Assembly: GCF_900240995.1 (NCBI RefSeq)
Contig: NZ_LT965954.1
Coordinates: forward strand, 795,323-859,322
DNA length: 64,000 nucleotides
DNA from: Bacillus sp. Marseille-P3661
GTDB lineage: Bacteria; Bacillota; Bacilli; Bacillales; Bacillaceae_J
Direction: 5' to 3'
The notes below the pieces were generated by a model. That model made no database searches and was not told the origin of the DNA. It saw only the letters and a program-made list of their open reading frames with translations. Position numbers and translations under genes: made by a program. Below, piece after piece: positions 37,408 through 44,475 of the stretch. Position 1 is the stretch's first letter. Every line of letters starts with the position of its first letter.

Positions 37408-38115
37408 TTATTGATTATATGTAGGAAATCCAAGTTCATGAATATGGCCTGGTTCTTGTCTTTCCATTAGTTGGTCAAGCGCTGCATGTAATACTTTATT
37501 CTGAGTTACTTTATCATTTGGCTTTCCTAATGAATGGCCAAATTTAAACCCTGTTGGATGTATAGCTCTTGGTGGTCTCATTAAGCTTGATTGTTCAACA
37601 TCAAGTGTTATTAAAGTTGTCGGAATCCCTTGAGCTTCAATTCCTCGCTGCACTGTAACTACAGTGCGGTGACATAACGGTCAGCCAGCAGTAAGTAAGA
37701 CTGCATCTGCTTTTGAGCGGACAACTTCTTTTACAAGAGCTGGAATTGTCTCATTATTAATTTTATTTAACCGCATGGAATAACCCATCATTGTCAGATG
37801 CTTTTCGGCTAATCCTCCTAAATCACCATCATCAACCATTTCTCTCAAACGATCTATTGGAAATACACAATTAATGTCCTTTTTAGGTTCATCGGTGTCA
37901 TAATGTTCTTTTGGGGCCGCGTGTGTAATAGTTAAATCAGCTGAAGATACATCTCCAGGAATCACACGAAAACTTGCATCGCCTTCTGCTGGATCCGTAT
38001 TATATGGTTCCTGATCTTTCATATGAACACCTGCTGTAGATACAATCATGATCGTCATTTCGTGTAGTGGTTTCTCATTCGGTGTATAAGGAATCGCTTT
38101 GCGAGAAAGCTCCAT
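37408..38115 (-). CDS. GrdB-family selenoprotein with an in-frame UGA (selenocysteine 145)
   Basis: The reading frame is continuous except for one TGA at 37681-37683, where the protein reads ...ADAVLLTAG-U-PLCHRTVVTV.... With that codon read as selenocysteine it is 235 residues of the glycine/sarcosine/betaine reductase selenoprotein B family. Support comes from AGVHMKDQEPYNTDPAEGD, ITHAAPKEHYDTDEPKKDINCVFPIDRLREMVDDGDLGG and the U-x-x-C redox motif typical of GrdB. A stem-loop starts 13 bases after the UGA. AGGAGG precedes the ATG. It lacks the GrdA and GrdC partners, so a Stickland reductase role is unlikely; a redox or reductase function is inferred. A selenoprotein peroxiredoxin lies just upstream on the same strand. 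Confidence 0.9.
37650..37667 (-). promoter_or_regulatory. bacterial SECIS candidate for the GrdB-family gene
   Basis: On the minus strand GCACTGT-AGTT-ACAGTGC forms a perfect seven-pair stem with a G in the small loop, 13 bases after the UGA. Loop distance (about 21 bases) and the early loop G fit bacterial SECIS elements read by SelB. Confidence 0.75.
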
Positions 38116-38220
38116 TTTATTTCCTCCTAACTTTAGAAAAACTCGGAAATTGCCATTACATTCCCCGAACTATTTCTATACTCTAGTAGCTAAAGTAAAA
38201 TCCTTATAGTATAGAGAAAT

Positions 38221-38241
38221 AAGACCTGATGAACAGGTCTT
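38221..38241 (-). terminator. hairpin after the selenoperoxiredoxin gene
   Basis: AAGACCTG / CAGGTCTT stem with a five-base loop and a weak T-rich tail on the minus strand. It may terminate or only attenuate transcription toward the GrdB-family gene. Confidence 0.65.
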
Positions 38242-38251
38242 AAGGAAATTT

Positions 38252-38752
38252 TTATAACTTGCGTAATACATCAAATAACTCTTCGTTATCCGGCTGTTTC
38301 GCGATTGGATGGACGTCAATAAAACGAACGATACCTTCCTTATCAATAATAAATAATGCACGTTCTGATGCCCCATATGCAGGTTCATCTGGATTATTCC
38401 GAAGAACTCCATAACTTTCAGCAACTTGTCCATGTGGGTAAAAATCGGAGCATAGTGGATATGAAATTCCACCTACTGATTTTTGCCATGCTTCATGACT
38501 TGGCACACTATCAACGCTTATACCCAGAACCTGAGTATCATACTCTTCAAAACGAGGAAGATCATCCTCGTATGAAGGCATTTGCGCGCCTCAGACAGGT
38601 GTCCAATCTAAAGGATAGAATGAAATAAAAACATTTTTTTGTCCATGGAAATCACTTAGTTTCACAGTACGATCACCATGTGCCTTAAGAGTAAAGTCAG
38701 GTGCTTTATCTCCAACTTTTAGGGTATTTGTTTCCGTAGCCCCTTGTGGCAT
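38252..38752 (-). CDS. peroxiredoxin selenoprotein with an in-frame UGA (selenocysteine 54)
   Basis: From ATG 38752 the frame reads [20 protein letters not shown], passes [18 protein letters not shown] with TGA at 38591-38593, and continues to 38252. This gives a 166-residue AhpC/TSA-type peroxiredoxin. The UGA takes the exact place of the peroxidatic cysteine in the T-x-x-C motif. The rest of the fold is intact: [29 protein letters not shown] hairpin starts 20 bases after the UGA. AGGAGGAATTAAT precedes the start. The predicted role is reduction of peroxides with a selenol nucleophile. A nonsense mutation is unlikely because the neighbour shows the same pattern. Confidence 0.92.
38553..38570 (-). 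promoter_or_regulatory. bacterial SECIS candidate for the peroxiredoxin gene
   Basis: On the minus strand CGAGGA-TGATCT-TCCTCG forms a perfect six-pair stem, 20 bases after the UGA, with G as the second loop base. Distance and loop fit the bacterial SECIS model. Confidence 0.75.
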
Positions 38753-38858
38753 ATTAATTCCTCCTCTTTTATAAATTTAAACAACATCTTCCATTATTCC
38801 CGATCTCATTTAAAACCATTCATTTAACTTGAAAGATTGTTCATCTATAGAACTATAT

Positions 38859-40031
38859 TTATTTAATCTCTTTTATAGGAATATATCCTGTTTTTTCTAC
38901 AAGCATCTGCCCCTGCTCAGAAAGAATCCAATTTATCAAATCATCTAAATGAGGATTGGTGCTGCCAGCGGTAATGGCATAAAATTCAGTTGATAAAGGG
39001 TATAGACCATTACGTATATTTTCTTTATCCGGGTAAATTCCATCAATTTTCAAATGACGAATGTCCCCATTCTTGACCATTTCAGTTGAGAAAAATCGAA
39101 AAGTATATCCTAATGCATTTTTATAGTTTCGGTATTTAGCTGTTTGAGCGATGATTCCTCCCATGCCAGAAACGATATCCTCGGTAGGTGCCTCCATGAT
39201 TGGGACCTCACCCATTAAACTTTCTAATGCTGTTTGACTTCCACTATCATCAGGACGCTGGAATGCCCTGATTGAATCATTTTTCCCACCAACTTCTCTC
39301 CAATTCTCCACCTTACCTGAATAAATACCCTGAATTTGTTTAACTGTAAGTCCTTCAATTGGGTTTCTTGAATTCACAAAAAATACAAAAGCTTCTTTGC
39401 CAATTGGAGTTAGTTCTAGTTCTACGCCTAGTTGGTCTGCATAATCGATTTGTCGTTGCGAGGGTCCGAGAGCAAAAATAATATCTACCTCTCCATTCAT
39501 TAAATTTTTATATGCCACACCAGTTCTATTCGACATAACTTCACTAAAGTATACGTCATATTCCTTTTCAGGATATGTCGCTTGTGCAAATGCTGCATAA
39601 AGTGGATAAAGTGCTGTTGCACCATCTATCTTCGGTAAATGATTTTTAATTTTCAGAGCTGAGGGTTCCTCTAAAGAAACTACCTTTGAGTCTTTTGCAA
39701 ATGGACGGTATTCATATAAATCTACTTCCTGATTTTTCAAAATATCCAGGCTATCATAGTAACTTTGATACATTTCATACCCAATAATAACAACAAAACA
39801 AAGCGAGAAAAAACTAACTACCCCAATAGCCAATAGCCTCGATTTTATCAGATTAAATATTTTTAATATTAAAGCAATAATAATGGCGATGGTTACTAAT
39901 ATAACTAGTGGTGTATAGAATTTAACTCCGCCCATAAGAGAAGTAAATATAGCACCAAAAAATCCTAAAAACGATAAACAAGCAATAAGAATAATTGACA
40001 TCACCAATTTAAACCCTAGGCCTGGTTCCAC
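38859..40031 (-). CDS. membrane-anchored PstS-like phosphate-binding protein
   Basis: This 390-residue protein starts at GTG 40031 (GGAG eight bases upstream). Residues about 5-95 hold three hydrophobic helices. From about residue 125 a PstS-type ligand-binding fold follows: KIDGATALYPLYAAFAQ, the RTGVAYKNLMNGEVDIIFALGPS stretch, PIEGLTVKQIQGIYSGKVENWREVGG and the phosphate-loop-like RPDDSGSQTALE. Ordinary PstS is a lipoprotein; here the binding domain is tethered by a helical bundle. No pst permease or ATPase genes are nearby, so it may sense phosphate rather than import it. Confidence 0.88.
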   Translation of the reverse strand: MEPGLGFKLVMSIILIACLSFLGFFGAIFTSLMGGVKFYTPLVILVTIAIIIALILKIFNLIKSRLLAIGVVSFFSLCFVVIIGYEMYQSYYDSLDILKNQEVDLYEYRPFAKDSKVVSLEEPSALKIKNHLPKIDGATALYPLYAAFAQATYPEKEYDVYFSEVMSNRTGVAYKNLMNGEVDIIFALGPSQRQIDYADQLGVELELTPIGKEAFVFFVNSRNPIEGLTVKQIQGIYSGKVENWREVGGKNDSIRAFQRPDDSGSQTALESLMGEVPIMEAPTEDIVSGMGGIIAQTAKYRNYKNALGYTFRFFSTEMVKNGDIRHLKIDGIYPDKENIRNGLYPLSTEFYAITAGSTNPHLDDLINWILSEQGQMLVEKTGYIPIKEIK

Positions 40032-40171
40032 AAACTCATCTCCTTTTAGTTGTTTCCAATATTTAATAATTCTACTTTATATGGAATATATGGGTTTATT
40101 TCCATAAGTTACATTTAGTGTAATTTTACACTCTGATTGATATTTATTCAAGTTAAAATTTAAACAACACA

Positions 40172-40204
40172 AAAAGATCAGCACTTAAACAGCGCTGACC
40201 TTTT
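40172..40204 (-). terminator. terminator of hmoA
   Basis: AAAAGATCAGC / GCTGACCTTTT with one mismatch and a loop of about 11 bases. Confidence 0.75.
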
Positions 40205-40214
40205 AATTATCCAA

Positions 40215-40547
40215 TTATTTATTTGGTTCAATCATCGGTTTTTTTATAGCTTTCACTTCATATCTGCCACTTTCAGAGCTAATAAAATAATCTGGTTTCG
40301 GTTGACCAAGCTTCGCTTTATGTCCTGCAATATGCGCATCACTTTTTTCCCACTTTTTCCAATATTCTTCTGATTCCCAACTAATCAATACAACAACTTC
40401 TTCATCGCCACGATTTACTTTTTTCACCATAACCGTTGCATCAATAAAACCTTCTTGCTTTTCAATCAATCCTTCTTTACTTAAGCGTTGGACAACTTGT
40501 TCTGCATGACCTTCTGTAACGACCGTTTTTTTCATTTGCACAAACAT
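40215..40547 (-). CDS. hmoA: heme-degrading monooxygenase (HmoA/IsdG type)
   Basis: It opens heme to release iron. The 110-residue ABM-fold protein begins MFVQMKKTVVTEGHAEQVVQRL and carries the conserved ISWESEEYWKKWEKSDAHIAGH segment with the heme-ligand histidine. The start at 40547 has GGAG eight bases upstream; a longer frame to 40577 runs into the promoter. A near-perfect Fur box lies at 40586-40602, so iron limitation should induce it, as expected for heme-iron use. It is monocistronic. Confidence 0.92.
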   Translation of the reverse strand: MFVQMKKTVVTEGHAEQVVQRLSKEGLIEKQEGFIDATVMVKKVNRGDEEVVVLISWESEEYWKKWEKSDAHIAGHKAKLGQPKPDYFISSESGRYEVKAIKKPMIEPNK

Positions 40548-40585
40548 GCTCTCAGCTCCAATCCATTCATTTAACAATATTTTAA

Positions 40586-40602
40586 TTGAAAATGATTTTC
40601 AA
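40586..40602. promoter_or_regulatory. Fur box
   Basis: TTGAAAATGATTTTCAA is a perfect palindrome about one centre base and matches the 7-1-7 Fur consensus of Bacillus. It lies 39 bases upstream of the hmoA start. Confidence 0.9.
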
Positions 40603-40633
40603 TGTCAATAATTATTAAAAAGATAGATTCAGA

Positions 40634-41095
40634 CTATTCCCATTTTTCCTTGCACAGCTCATCTAGTCTACTAATTGTCTCCTGTAAATCAAAAGAACTA
40701 TACCAACGATAATTATCTTTATCAAGAATGCGATAATGATTACTTAGTAGATTTTGCTGGACTCGATAAACCCCTTGCCTTTCTATTTCTCGCCACCATA
40801 CCCGACCACCAAATGTTTTTTCTTTTGTTATCGAGAAGGAATTATGTGCTACTGTTTCGATTACCTCAAGAGGTGAATCTCCAAGCACAGAATGAATAAT
40901 TGAGCTTTCACGGAATAATGCACATAAAGCCACTACACATGTCCAGTTCGCCTTAACTCGCCCTTTTTCAATTTGAACTAGAGTCTTTTTAGAAATGCCT
41001 AGTATTTCTGCCATTCTTTCTTGTGTGTAGTTACTTTCAGTCCGGACTAATTTGATTTTATCTGAGAGTATATTGATTATTTCTTCCTTGTTCAC
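40634..41095 (-). CDS. helix-turn-helix transcriptional regulator
   Basis: This 153-residue protein has an N-terminal XRE/Cro-type DNA-binding domain (about residues 5-60: IKLVRTESNYTQERMAEILGISKKTLVQIEKGR) and a C-terminal part of about 90 residues with many aromatic residues (GGRVWWREIERQGVYRVQQNLLSNHYRILD) of unknown fold. The start is GTG at 41095 because GGAGGG lies at the right distance; an upstream ATG at 41161 has no support. It is adjacent to hmoA and DoxX 3, but a regulatory link is only a guess. Confidence 0.87.
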   Translation of the reverse strand: MNKEEIINILSDKIKLVRTESNYTQERMAEILGISKKTLVQIEKGRVKANWTCVVALCALFRESSIIHSVLGDSPLEVIETVAHNSFSITKEKTFGGRVWWREIERQGVYRVQQNLLSNHYRILDKDNYRWYSSFDLQETISRLDELCKEKWE

Positions 41096-41246
41096 GCAAG
41101 TACCCTCCAAAACGAAAAGATATATTAGTGAAATATTACACTGATTGGGCAAATTAGACAACTAAAATAAGTACTATAAGTTTCATAACAACTTATTTAT
41201 GTTCCCTCAAAATCATCTTCGACCTATGTTCAAACAATTTAATGAC

Positions 41247-41292
41247 AAGAAAAAGCAACGTTATTTGCTTGTTTTTACAAATTCCGTTGCTA
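41247..41292 (-). terminator. terminator of DoxX copy 3
   Basis: On the minus strand AGCAACG and CGTTGCT pair around an AT-rich loop of about 25 bases, followed by TTTTTCTT. Confidence 0.65.
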
Positions 41293-41353
41293 TCGTAATC
41301 ATTTTGGATTGAGAAAATATAATGATACATCCAGTTAAAAAGAATAGCTCCCA

Positions 41354-41770
41354 TTACCCATGTATAGTCTTTTCTTTATCCCGAAAAAGTAGCTGGTCAA
41401 TCGAGAAAAGTTTACTACCATTGATAGCCAGTAAAACAGATACAGCTAATAACAATAAGTTAAATTCATAACCTGTAGCTGTACTATTCCCCATGAAGCC
41501 CGCAGATAACTTAACAGTAAAAATAGCACCGATCATCACGAAGGCAAATAATACAGATACAAGTTGTGTTCCAACCCCTAAAATCATTGCGGCTCCGCCA
41601 ACTAACTCGATGTAGGATACTACATAAGCAAGGATGCCTGGTAAACCTAGACTTTCAAAATAGATAGATGTATTTACCAGGCCGTTTTGAAATTTAGCCA
41701 AACCATGAAGTAAAAATGTAATTCCAACTACAAGCCTTATTACTAGTAATCCTACTTCAATTCTTTTCAC
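41354..41770 (-). CDS. DoxX-family membrane protein, copy 3 (diverged)
   Basis: This 138-residue protein has four helices and the DoxX signature IRLVVGITFLLHGLAKF, with SYIELVGGAAMILGVGTQL and GYEFNLLLLAVSVLLAING. It is only distantly related to the tandem pair at 34-35 kb and closer to the short CatD/YfiD-like forms. GGAGGAATC precedes the ATG. It may take part in quinone or electrophile stress responses, as some relatives do; here this is inference. It is monocistronic. Confidence 0.9.
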   Translation of the reverse strand: MKRIEVGLLVIRLVVGITFLLHGLAKFQNGLVNTSIYFESLGLPGILAYVVSYIELVGGAAMILGVGTQLVSVLFAFVMIGAIFTVKLSAGFMGNSTATGYEFNLLLLAVSVLLAINGSKLFSIDQLLFRDKEKTIHG

Positions 41771-41936
41771 CGACGATTCCTCCTAATAAAATAAACATCA
41801 GAAATTACTCTCATCGTCATTGTATTGCAGAACCTTTACTAAATATACTTATGGTAATTTATTAGCTGGGTTTGACAATTATAGATTATTTATTTAACTA
41901 AATGCTCATATACGAAATTGTTCAGAATAAAAATAC

Positions 41937-42310
41937 CGAATCCTATGTCCGGTATTACTCTCTAAACTGCGGTTTTGACGCAAATAAGGTATCCTATGTC
42001 CGCTTAATACTTGGCGCCTTGTTTTAGCGGACATCCAGTTCGCTATTCGCCTCAAAACTGGCGGTTTCTGGACTTTACCGGACATCCGCTCCTTTATTTA
42101 AGCGAATCTTCACTATTTTTGAGACGTTTACTGGGAATAACGAATCCTATGTCCGGTATTACTCTCTAAACTGCGGTTTTGGCGCAAATAAGGTATCCTA
42201 TGTCCGCTTAATACTTGGCGCCTTGTTTTAGCGGACATCCAGTTCGCTATTCGCTGCAAAACTGGCGGTTTCTGGACTTTACCGGACATCCATTCCACTG
42301 ATATGAACCT
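41937..42310. repeat. repeat array 4: two copies of a 204-bp unit with a 51-bp sub-period
   Basis: CGAATCCTATGTCCGG starts at 41937 and again at 42141, 204 bases apart, and the copies stay nearly identical to about 42,290. Within a copy ATCCTATGTCCG recurs after 51 bases (41940 and 41991), and 204 is four times 51. ATGTCCGCT pairs with AGCGGACAT, and ATGTCCGGTA with TACCGGACAT, so nested hairpins are possible. It lies between the DoxX 3 gene and the catechol operon, in their intergenic space. Confidence 0.9.
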
Positions 42311-42372
42311 GAAATTCAACGATTTTATGCCAAATTAACGCGGTGAAATATTAAAGTCAAGTGAATAATAAA

Positions 42373-42399
42373 TAGGCTATCGAAGTTTTGCGATAGCCT
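42373..42399 (-). terminator. terminator of the catechol dioxygenase operon
   Basis: AGGCTATCG / CGATAGCCT perfect stem with a loop of about eight bases; the T tail is short. Confidence 0.7.
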
Positions 42400-42436
42400 C
42401 CAAAAGCCTTAAGAGCCAACCCGCTCTTTCTTAGTA

Positions 42437-42877
42437 TTATTTTTCAATTTTTAAATATTGTTCTAAAACTTCTATACCACTCTCAGCCACTATTACATCT
42501 TCATCAGCTGTCCCACCTGATACACCTATGCCACCAGCAAGCTGCCCATTTATATAGATGGGTAATCCACCACCAAATATTGTGAGTCTGTTCGTATGAA
42601 CAATACCATGTAACAAGGCAGGGTTATTTTCAATAGACGGATACCAATCACCTGTAGCTTTACCGAAAGCAGCTGAAGAATATGCTTTATTCCTTGCAAT
42701 CTCACCGCTGAGTAATGGTGCATTATCCATGCGGAGAAAGCCTTGAAGATTTCCACCATTATCCTTAATCGCAATGTTTACTGCAATATTAAGTTCCTGT
42801 GCTTTTTTACTAGCTCCCTCAATCATTTTCAACACAATACCTTGTGTTAGAACTGGTTTTGTTTGATAAACTTCCAT
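42437..42877 (-). CDS. GlcG/HbpS-family protein
   Basis: This 146-residue protein belongs to the GlcG/HbpS (formerly DUF336) family: AQELNIAVNIAIKDNGGNLQGFLRMDNAP, RNKAYSSAAF and the glycine-rich GGGLPIYINGQLAGGIGVSGGTADEDV. No signal peptide is present. Family members bind heme or accompany aromatic and glycolate catabolic enzymes, and their exact role is unsettled. TAGGAGGAATTC precedes the ATG. It is the third gene of an operon with a ferredoxin and a catechol dioxygenase, so it probably assists that oxygenase or handles its product. Confidence 0.88.
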   Translation of the reverse strand: MEVYQTKPVLTQGIVLKMIEGASKKAQELNIAVNIAIKDNGGNLQGFLRMDNAPLLSGEIARNKAYSSAAFGKATGDWYPSIENNPALLHGIVHTNRLTIFGGGLPIYINGQLAGGIGVSGGTADEDVIVAESGIEVLEQYLKIEK

Positions 42878-42943
42878 TTGAATTCCTCCTAATGCTTGTC
42901 GCTTGTATTCTAATAAACTATCACTTCATTAACCAGTGACAAG

Positions 42944-43219
42944 TTAGATCCGAATTTTCAAATCACTGCGAGGGTAAGTTTTACAAGCTAAAGAATAATT
43001 TAATAGTCGTTCTTCATCCGGAAGAACAGCCTTAGAGCTCGCACCTCTCTCGTAGTGACCATCTTCAATTATTATTTTACACATGCCACATCCTCCACCT
43101 TTGCATGCATATGGAATATGCAGACCGTGGAGTTTTGCAGCATCTAAAAGTGTTTGGTCATCTTTGCATTGAAATTGCGTTTCATTTTGAGCGTCTCGGC
43201 TTGTAACAATAAACACCAT
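42944..43219 (-). CDS. plant-type [2Fe-2S] ferredoxin (XylT-like)
   Basis: This 91-residue ferredoxin has cluster ligands Cys39, Cys44 and Cys47 in YACKGGGCGMCK, and Cys79 in YSLACKTYP. In meta-cleavage operons such a ferredoxin (XylT/DmpQ) re-reduces the iron of an inactivated extradiol dioxygenase; the dioxygenase gene lies 38 bases upstream here. The start ATG at 43219 follows AGGTGG; a GTG three codons earlier lies within that site. It is co-transcribed with its neighbours. Confidence 0.9.
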   Translation of the reverse strand: MVFIVTSRDAQNETQFQCKDDQTLLDAAKLHGLHIPYACKGGGCGMCKIIIEDGHYERGASSKAVLPDEERLLNYSLACKTYPRSDLKIRI

Positions 43220-43257
43220 CTTCACCACCTAAACATGCTCATTTTAATAACCATAGA

Positions 43258-44172
43258 TTATGTCAGCGCTTTACCGAATGATTCAATTAGCTCTCTACGG
43301 TGGTAAAAAATCCCAGTCCCGATCTTGTCCTCAGTCCATGTAATCGTTGGTGAATCATGGTACGCAATATATCCACCGGCAAATGCCTCATTACGGTTTC
43401 CAGAAGGATCAAAGAAATAAATCGTTTCACCGCGTGTAATACCATGTCTAGTAGGTGTTACTTCAATTGGTACTTCATACGCACTTAGGCGGTCAGCCGC
43501 TCTTAATACGTCATACCAGTTATCTACAAAGAAGGCAGCATGATGAAGTTTTTTATCTGGACCTTTTACAAACGCTAAATCATGCGCTTTCCCATTGCGA
43601 GCATGCATGAAACTTCCAACCATATCTTCCCCATCAACTGTCATAATGCGCTCACTTTGGTGAAGGTCCAATGCTTCAGTGAAGAACCTCGTAACCGTTT
43701 TCACATCATCGCCAGTTAATAAGCAATGATCGAATCGGTGCGGCGCAATTCCTTTAGTATCAAAAGGCCAAGGTTTAGGATTTAATGTTCCTACCTTCGT
43801 ACCAAGCTGTACAATATCATGATAAAGTTCCACCTGGTGACCTGTTGGAATTTCAATGCGTACCGCTTCACCTTCCCCAATGCGCGTTCCTTTTGATACT
43901 CGCTTAACTGTACAGCCAAACATTTCAGCATTTGTTTCATATTTTGCTAGATCATCGACATTTTCTACTTTGAACGCAAGGTGATCAATACCTGCCGATT
44001 CCGCTTCTTGAAGAATTACGCTATGATGATCAAATTCATCCCAAGCCTTTAGATAGACTTTACCTTTTTCTCTAGCAACTTCTTCTAAACCAATAATATT
44101 TGTGTAATAATCAACAGACTTCTCTAATTCCAATACACGTAGCTCTACTCTACCAATGCGAATAATACTCAT
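43258..44172 (-). CDS. catechol 2,3-dioxygenase (type I extradiol)
   Basis: It cleaves catechol-type rings next to the hydroxyls, giving 2-hydroxymuconic semialdehydes. The 304-residue protein has two VOC domains. The iron ligands lie in the second: His149 (HRFDHC), His211 (KKLHHAAF) and Glu262 (GNRNEAF), with the catalytic-site HGITRGETIYFFDPSGNR that closely follows XylE. The downstream ferredoxin and GlcG-like genes form a short meta-cleavage module. No ring hydroxylase, hydrolase or hydratase is in this window. A cre-like site lies 44 bases upstream of the start, fitting carbon catabolite repression. Confidence 0.93.
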   Translation of the reverse strand: MSIIRIGRVELRVLELEKSVDYYTNIIGLEEVAREKGKVYLKAWDEFDHHSVILQEAESAGIDHLAFKVENVDDLAKYETNAEMFGCTVKRVSKGTRIGEGEAVRIEIPTGHQVELYHDIVQLGTKVGTLNPKPWPFDTKGIAPHRFDHCLLTGDDVKTVTRFFTEALDLHQSERIMTVDGEDMVGSFMHARNGKAHDLAFVKGPDKKLHHAAFFVDNWYDVLRAADRLSAYEVPIEVTPTRHGITRGETIYFFDPSGNRNEAFAGGYIAYHDSPTITWTEDKIGTGIFYHRRELIESFGKALT

Positions 44173-44215
44173 ATTTTCCCACTCCCCAAGTAAAAGTATA
44201 TAGCTTAATAGAAAA

Positions 44216-44229
44216 TGTAAACGTTACCA
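44216..44229. promoter_or_regulatory. cre-like CcpA site
   Basis: TGTAAACGTTACCA matches the CcpA cre consensus TGWAANCGNTNWCA at 13 of 14 positions. It lies just upstream of the catechol 2,3-dioxygenase gene. Confidence 0.6.
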
Positions 44230-44375
44230 ACTAATATTAAAAGCATGCTAAATAACTGCATCTTCTAAATAATCTCTAATAGCTTTATAATAACTAGATT
44301 TCGTTCTCGATACAACATTCTAGTTGCTCTATATGCAACAATATTCGAATTTTTTTCTTTTTTCAGTTAAAAGAG

Positions 44376-44388
44376 TGCGCATAGCGCA
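44376..44388. promoter_or_regulatory. palindrome TGCGC-ATA-GCGCA, candidate operator
   Basis: A perfect GC-rich palindrome in an AT-rich gap, about 200 bases upstream of the catechol operon. A weaker inverted repeat GTTGC-N7-GCAAC lies at 44323-44339. A catabolic regulator site is possible. Confidence 0.45.
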
Positions 44389-44406
44389 ACAAAACACAAA
44401 AATTAT

Positions 44407-44442
44407 AATACCTTGGCCATAATAGAAAACACCAAGGTATTA
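44407..44442 (-). terminator. terminator of the amidohydrolase gene
   Basis: AATACCTTGG / CCAAGGTATT stem with a loop of about 15 bases and an AT-rich tail. Confidence 0.75.
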
Positions 44443-44475
44443 CTTTAACGTAGATATTCCATCAGAATACCACTA

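Noticed and set aside
37681..37683. Nonsense mutation making a pseudogene of the GrdB-like gene
   Set aside because: The frame is intact on both sides, the UGA falls on the known Sec position of the family (UxxC), and a SECIS-like hairpin follows; the neighbour shows the same pattern.
38591..38593. Peroxiredoxin starting at the internal ATG 38581 after the stop codon
   Set aside because: That would remove the N-terminal third and the active site, while a good ribosome site and start exist at 38752.
42128..42319. 63-residue minus-strand frame
   Set aside because: It lies wholly within repeat array 4 and has no start signals.
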